From Synergistaceae bacterium (GTDB lineage Bacteria > Synergistota > Synergistia > Synergistales > Synergistaceae), in the NCBI GenBank assembly GCA_031274115.1, contig JAISQP010000131.1, positions 1 to 10,318 of the forward strand: DNA of 10,318 nt, given 5' to 3'. Positions 7,045 through 10,318 of the stretch are shown in pieces. How positions within the stretch are numbered: position 1 is the first letter of the stretch; each line of letters opens with the position of its first letter. The notes under the pieces were generated by a model that ran no database searches, was not told the DNA's origin, and saw nothing but the letters and a program-made list of their open reading frames with translations. A program made the position numbers and the translations under genes.

Positions 7045-8364
7045 TCAATCCCTCTCCACTTGTTTGAGCGAGATGTTTCTCGTGTGCTCGGTCTTGACCC
7101 AGTTGCTCTGGCTGCCGGAGATGAAGGGGGCTTTGAAGAGGATCGGTATCCAGGTCGCTCCGAACCAGAAGTAAGCGAGCGTATCCTTCGCGTAACGGAG
7201 CGTTATCCTGCGTCTGTGCATCGAGGGGCCGACTATGGCGCAGAAGCCGCAGAAAAAGACCGTGGTCGCGATTGGCATTCCGACGAAGACTACCCATTCC
7301 ATGAAGGTCTGAGGGGTGTTTTTATCCAGCGTGGGGAAGAGCAGGGCGTTGTTTATGATGGTGTAGGCCATGCCGGCCACTATGGTTAGGAGGGCGACGC
7401 ACGCCTTACCGGGCGCTAGCAGATATAAAAAGAGATCCAGGTACTGAACGCGCCGTGTCGTTATGAACGACGCCAGAGCTTTCCCTCCGTACTTCCTGCA
7501 AACCCAGTAGTGCCCCTGCATCCAGCGTGTGCGCTGCTTGTAGGAGATCTTCAGGCTCTGCGGCTTCTCGTCGTAGATCACGGCGTGGTCGTTCCAGTGA
7601 ACTCTGCTTCCGGAGAGTATGATCCTCGTGGACATCTCGAGGTCCTCTGTGAGACTCTCCAGGTTCCAACCGAGCCTCCTGAGCGTCGCGGCGCGGATTA
7701 CGAGCCCGGTTCCCCCCAACGTACAGGAGAGGCCCCACAGCCCGCGCGCGAGCTGCCAGAAACGGTTAGTGAACCAGTACGCGAGGGCGTACGAGCGGGT
7801 AAGCCAGTTGTCGTCAGGGTTTTTGACGTCGAGCACTCCCTGGATGGCCTCGGCCTCGGGGTGACTCTCCATGTAATCGTTCATACGCGCCAAAAAATCG
7901 CGCTCGGCGAGGTTGTCGGCGTCGAACATGGCGAGCGCGTCGAAGTTCTCCATCGGGATTCGCGTGAGCGCCCAGCGGACGTTCCAGGTCTTGCCGTTCT
8001 TCAGGGTGTCGGTGCGGATCATGGCCTCGGCGCCCAGAGAGGAGGCCACTTCCGCGGTGTTGTCCGTACAGTTGTCGCATGAGACGAAGACCCGGTAGCA
8101 GTTCTTCGGGTAGTTTTGTTCCCTGAGGCTTTCGAGCAGAGGACCGAGAACCATCGCCTCGTTGTGCGCCGGCACTAGGACGGCGAATCGCCTGTATCGC
8201 GTCGCCGCCGGGAGATCCCTCTGCCTGAAGAGCCCTCTGAAGCCAATGACGAACTGATACGCGGCGTCCGCGAAGAGCAGAGAGAAAAGCGTGTAGAGGC
8301 AGAATTGGACGACCCACCATCCCCACCATATTGCCCAATAGTAATACTCGCTAAGAACGCTCAT
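7045..8364 (-). CDS. Processive family 2 glycosyltransferase, membrane-bound
   Basis: This 439-residue membrane enzyme transfers sugars from nucleotide donors to a growing glycan, probably exporting or extending it at the cytoplasmic membrane. One aromatic-rich membrane segment lies near residues 10-42. A GT-A domain follows with VLVPAHNEA (62-70), Asp97 in VSCDNCTD, the metal-binding DAD (148-150), the acceptor-site TED (239-241) and the QRTRW motif (277-281) that marks processive enzymes such as cellulose, chitin, hyaluronan and poly-GlcNAc synthases. Three or more hydrophobic segments lie between about 307 and 415. All catalytic motifs are intact. The ATG at 8364 is preceded by AAAGG (8375-8379) at 10 bases. 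It lies 100 bases downstream of the phosphoglycerol-transferase gene on the same strand. The sugar and the product cannot be told from sequence alone. Confidence 0.93.
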   Translation of the reverse strand: MSVLSEYYYWAIWWGWWVVQFCLYTLFSLLFADAAYQFVIGFRGLFRQRDLPAATRYRRFAVLVPAHNEAMVLGPLLESLREQNYPKNCYRVFVSCDNCTDNTAEVASSLGAEAMIRTDTLKNGKTWNVRWALTRIPMENFDALAMFDADNLAERDFLARMNDYMESHPEAEAIQGVLDVKNPDDNWLTRSYALAYWFTNRFWQLARGLWGLSCTLGGTGLVIRAATLRRLGWNLESLTEDLEMSTRIILSGSRVHWNDHAVIYDEKPQSLKISYKQRTRWMQGHYWVCRKYGGKALASFITTRRVQYLDLFLYLLAPGKACVALLTIVAGMAYTIINNALLFPTLDKNTPQTFMEWVVFVGMPIATTVFFCGFCAIVGPSMHRRRITLRYAKDTLAYFWFGATWIPILFKAPFISGSQSNWVKTEHTRNISLKQVERD

Positions 8365-8394
8365 TAATCATCGACCTTTACCGAAAATGCGGAT

Positions 8395-8421
8395 TTAAGA
8401 AAACACTGATTATAAATCGCT
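8395..8421 (+). repeat. CTGATTA repeat, copy 3, between phosphoglycerol transferase and glycosyltransferase genes
   Basis: This copy joins both halves of the motif: TTAAGAAAACACTGATTA (8395-8412) matches copy 1, and CTGATTATAAATCGCT (8406-8421) matches copy 2. It lies in the AT-rich 100-base gap between two minus-strand genes and overlaps the possible promoter there. Confidence 0.55.
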
Positions 8422-8428
8422 TAAGCGA
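8409..8428 (-). promoter_or_regulatory. Possible promoter -10 with palindromic operator before the glycosyltransferase
   Basis: On the minus strand an exact TATAAT (8409-8414) lies about 45 bases before the glycosyltransferase start. Immediately upstream of it is the perfect 12-base palindrome TCGCTTAAGCGA (8417-8428), where an operator would sit between -35 and -10. No good -35 hexamer is seen at 16-18 bases. The palindrome could alternatively form a 4-bp hairpin with TTAA loop, which is too weak for a convincing terminator of the upstream gene. It also overlaps a repeat shared with 5338-5351, so a regulatory role is tentative. Confidence 0.35.
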
Positions 8429-8464
8429 CGGCTATATTAACACTTTTTTCGGCAACGGATAAGG

Positions 8465-10318
8465 TCATTTCCCGTAAATTGACGGTATCTTGCGTATCAT
8501 GTCGCCCTCCAGCGTCATATCGCTGAGAGCGAGCGCGTTCGCCGCCTCCAGCGCCGCTTCCTCGCACTGTTCGGCGTACGGGGCGTTTTCGCCGGTGCGA
8601 AGGTCGAAGGCCTTTCTCTCCCCCGGAAGCGCCCATACGTCTCCCTTTATGAAGCTTCCGTTTCTGAACGCGACGAGCTTTTCGCTCCTCTCGAGCGCCG
8701 GGTCGAGCAGGTCGTCGCCGAACGCGGTCCCGACGGTGAAACCCATGAGGGACGCCACCGTCGGGGCTATATCCATCTGCCCGGTCGGGATGTCGAAGCT
8801 TCGGGACATTGCCCCGCCGGGGAGGCGGATCATGATCGGTATGGACTGTATTTCGCGCCATGAGGGAAGGGACGACAAGTCGCGGCCCAAAAGAGCGCCG
8901 AGCGCCGGCGCGTCCTTGCGCGGTATGGCCGGATGGTCTCCGTAGAGCGCAATCACGCTTTCGTCGAGCAGACCCTCCCGCTCGAGGCCCTCCATAAACC
9001 TGCCGAGCTGCCCGTCGACGTAACGGATCGAGCGCAGGTAGTCTCCGAGCAGGGTGTCCTCGAGGTCTCCGAGTGGGAGGTCCGTCACATGTTTTTTGAG
9101 CGCGCCGAAGCCGAACGGGTAGTGGCTGGTGAGGGTGACGAGGAATGCGTAAAAGGGTCTGCCGCCATTTTTCATATCCACGAGCCGGTATAGAGTCTGC
9201 TCGAAGAAGTCGCGGTCGCTCAGGCCGAGCCCTATGCCTTCGCCTGGCTCGAACTCCAACTTGCTTATAAATTGGTCGAAGCCCAGAGCAGGGTACATGT
9301 GGTTGCGGTTCCAGAAGCCCGGTTTATCCCCGTGAAAGGACGCCGTCGCGTATCCGAGTTCCCTCAGCTCAGACCCGAGGGAGTTGTACATGTTTCCAGC
9401 GAAGCGAACGAACGCCACGCCCTTTGCCGTGGGGTACATCGACGCGTTCGCCATGAACTCCGCGTCCGAGCTGTTGCCCGACGCCGTCTGGTTGAACGCG
9501 CGAGTGAAGTACAGGCTCTCCTCCGAGAGCTTCCTCATGTTAGGCGCGACCTCAACGCCTCCCGTCTCGAGCCCGACTGTGAACGCTTGAAGCGCCTCCA
9601 CCTGTATCATTATCAGGTTTTTCCCGCTCGCGATCCCGAACGTCCCGGCCTCGCGTTCCTTGCGGCGCAGGGCCCGGTCTGCGAGCCAGCCTGTCAATCT
9701 CTCCGCGTCCTTCTCTGAGTATTTTTTCTTCGAGATCCTCTCCTCCGCCGTGTATAGCGCGTCCGCGGCGTGGTAGACGAGCGAGCCCGTGCTGATGGCG
9801 ACTGCGGGCCTGTCCCAGAGCGATCGGATGGCCCCGGGCACGGCTCTGTCATAGTCGCTTATCTTCCACGCCGTCCCGGCCGCCCCGACAGCGGCAAGCG
9901 CGCACACCGCGACAGCCCGGCGGATGGAGAACGCTCTCCACTCCCCTCGCCTGCGCGCAAGCTGCGAGAGGAGCGCGAACGCCGGAGCGTCAGCGAAATA
10001 TTTTATGTCCTGCGGTTTTAAAAGAGCGACTATTGACTCCCATACCTCGTCAGCCTGTCCCGAGATCGCGATGTTATGGAATGAGAAAAGGTCGGCGTAG
10101 TAACGCAGCATAAGTTCGTCCGTCAGTATGAGCGCCGATAAAAGTACGTCGAGGGCGACGAACGCGGCGCCGCGCGCCTTTTGCGGGAGCAGGAGCAGCG
10201 GAGCGGACAGACACGCGAGGACTCCGACGCTCCCCGCGAAGGTGACGAAAGAGAGCGTGTGCCTCGGCGAGAGCGCCGAGTCGAACGCGAAGAACTTCAG
10301 CCACATCACGGCCATAAA
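8465..10318 (-). CDS. LTA synthase family / sulfatase-fold phosphoglycerol transferase (5' end cut by window)
   Basis: This membrane-anchored alkaline-phosphatase-superfamily enzyme is related to lipoteichoic acid synthase and OpgB. Such proteins move phosphoglycerol or similar groups from a lipid to a glycan outside the cytoplasmic membrane. At least 616 residues are visible, counted from an ATG at 10315. That ATG is only three bases from the edge and the frame stays open. The first visible residues seem to fall inside the membrane domain, with segments near 20-44, 50-68, 105-120 and 133-150, so the true start is probably outside. The catalytic domain begins at NLIMIQVEALQAF (Glu240, metal). 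It continues with the nucleophile motif GNSSDAEF (Ser282 where LtaS has Thr), LTSHYPF (His398) and YGDHPAI (Asp460, His461, metal). Residue spacing agrees with LtaS. Serine as nucleophile is the one departure. The exact group transferred is unknown; phosphoethanolamine transfer is a less likely alternative. Confidence 0.9.
   Translation of the reverse strand, partial: FMAVMWLKFFAFDSALSPRHTLSFVTFAGSVGVLACLSAPLLLLPQKARGAAFVALDVLLSALILTDELMLRYYADLFSFHNIAISGQADEVWESIVALLKPQDIKYFADAPAFALLSQLARRRGEWRAFSIRRAVAVCALAAVGAAGTAWKISDYDRAVPGAIRSLWDRPAVAISTGSLVYHAADALYTAEERISKKKYSEKDAERLTGWLADRALRRKEREAGTFGIASGKNLIMIQVEALQAFTVGLETGGVEVAPNMRKLSEESLYFTRAFNQTASGNSSDAEFMANASMYPTAKGVAFVRFAGNMYNSLGSELRELGYATASFHGDKPGFWNRNHMYPALGFDQFISKLEFEPGEGIGLGLSDRDFFEQTLYRLVDMKNGGRPFYAFLVTLTSHYPFGFGALKKHVTDLPLGDLEDTLLGDYLRSIRYVDGQLGRFMEGLEREGLLDESVIALYGDHPAIPRKDAPALGALLGRDLSSLPSWREIQSIPIMIRLPGGAMSRSFDIPTGQMDIAPTVASLMGFTVGTAFGDDLLDPALERSEKLVAFRNGSFIKGDVWALPGERKAFDLRTGENAPYAEQCEEAALEAANALALSDMTLEGDMIRKIPSIYGK

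Noticed and set aside
6766..7389. Long plus-strand open frame antisense to the gamma-glutamyltransferase and glycosyltransferase genes.
   Set aside because: It crosses two well-supported minus-strand genes and shows no recognisable protein features.

Overview
The window reads as ordinary chromosome of an anaerobic, fermentative bacterium of moderately high GC. A butyrate-type acyl phosphate module, a TAXI-type TRAP transporter and a YwrD-like gamma-glutamyltransferase are together reminiscent of amino-acid fermenters of the phylum Synergistota. That assignment is an impression from gene content, not proof. No rRNA, tRNA, CRISPR array or transposase gene was seen. Every stretch over 300 bases is occupied by a gene.

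The left two thirds (2-5345) is a plus-strand series. It starts with the 3' half of a phosphate acetyl/butyryltransferase (ptb-like). A butyrate-kinase homologue follows, in which almost every nucleotide- and phosphate-binding motif of the family has been lost although the fold is recognisable. Next come three tightly spaced genes of a TAXI-type tripartite transporter: periplasmic binding protein, DUF1850 membrane-anchored protein, and fused 4TM/12TM permease. The transporter brings in an unknown, probably organic-anion, solute. The ptb and kinase-like genes point to acyl-CoA / acyl-phosphate / carboxylate conversion.

The right third (5401-10318) is on the minus strand and converges on the transporter. 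In transcription order it holds an LTA-synthase-type phosphoglycerol transferase (5' end cut by the window edge), a processive family 2 glycosyltransferase, and a YwrD-type gamma-glutamyltransferase. The first two suggest synthesis and phosphoglycerol-type decoration of a surface or periplasmic glycan. The third belongs to glutathione/gamma-glutamyl peptide metabolism.

The most unusual non-coding structure is a set of related short repeats in the intergenic gaps. One 33-base element occurs twice in opposite orientation (30 of 33 identical), just outside the kinase-like/transporter block, at 476-508 and 5351-5383. A second motif, around CTGATTA, occurs at 1660-1677, 5338-5351 and 8395-8421. 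The first and second motifs touch at 5351. They look like remnants of a dispersed or mobile repeat family. The main candidate for new biology is the degenerate butyrate-kinase homologue beside ptb and a TRAP transporter, with inverted copies of a repeat around the block.
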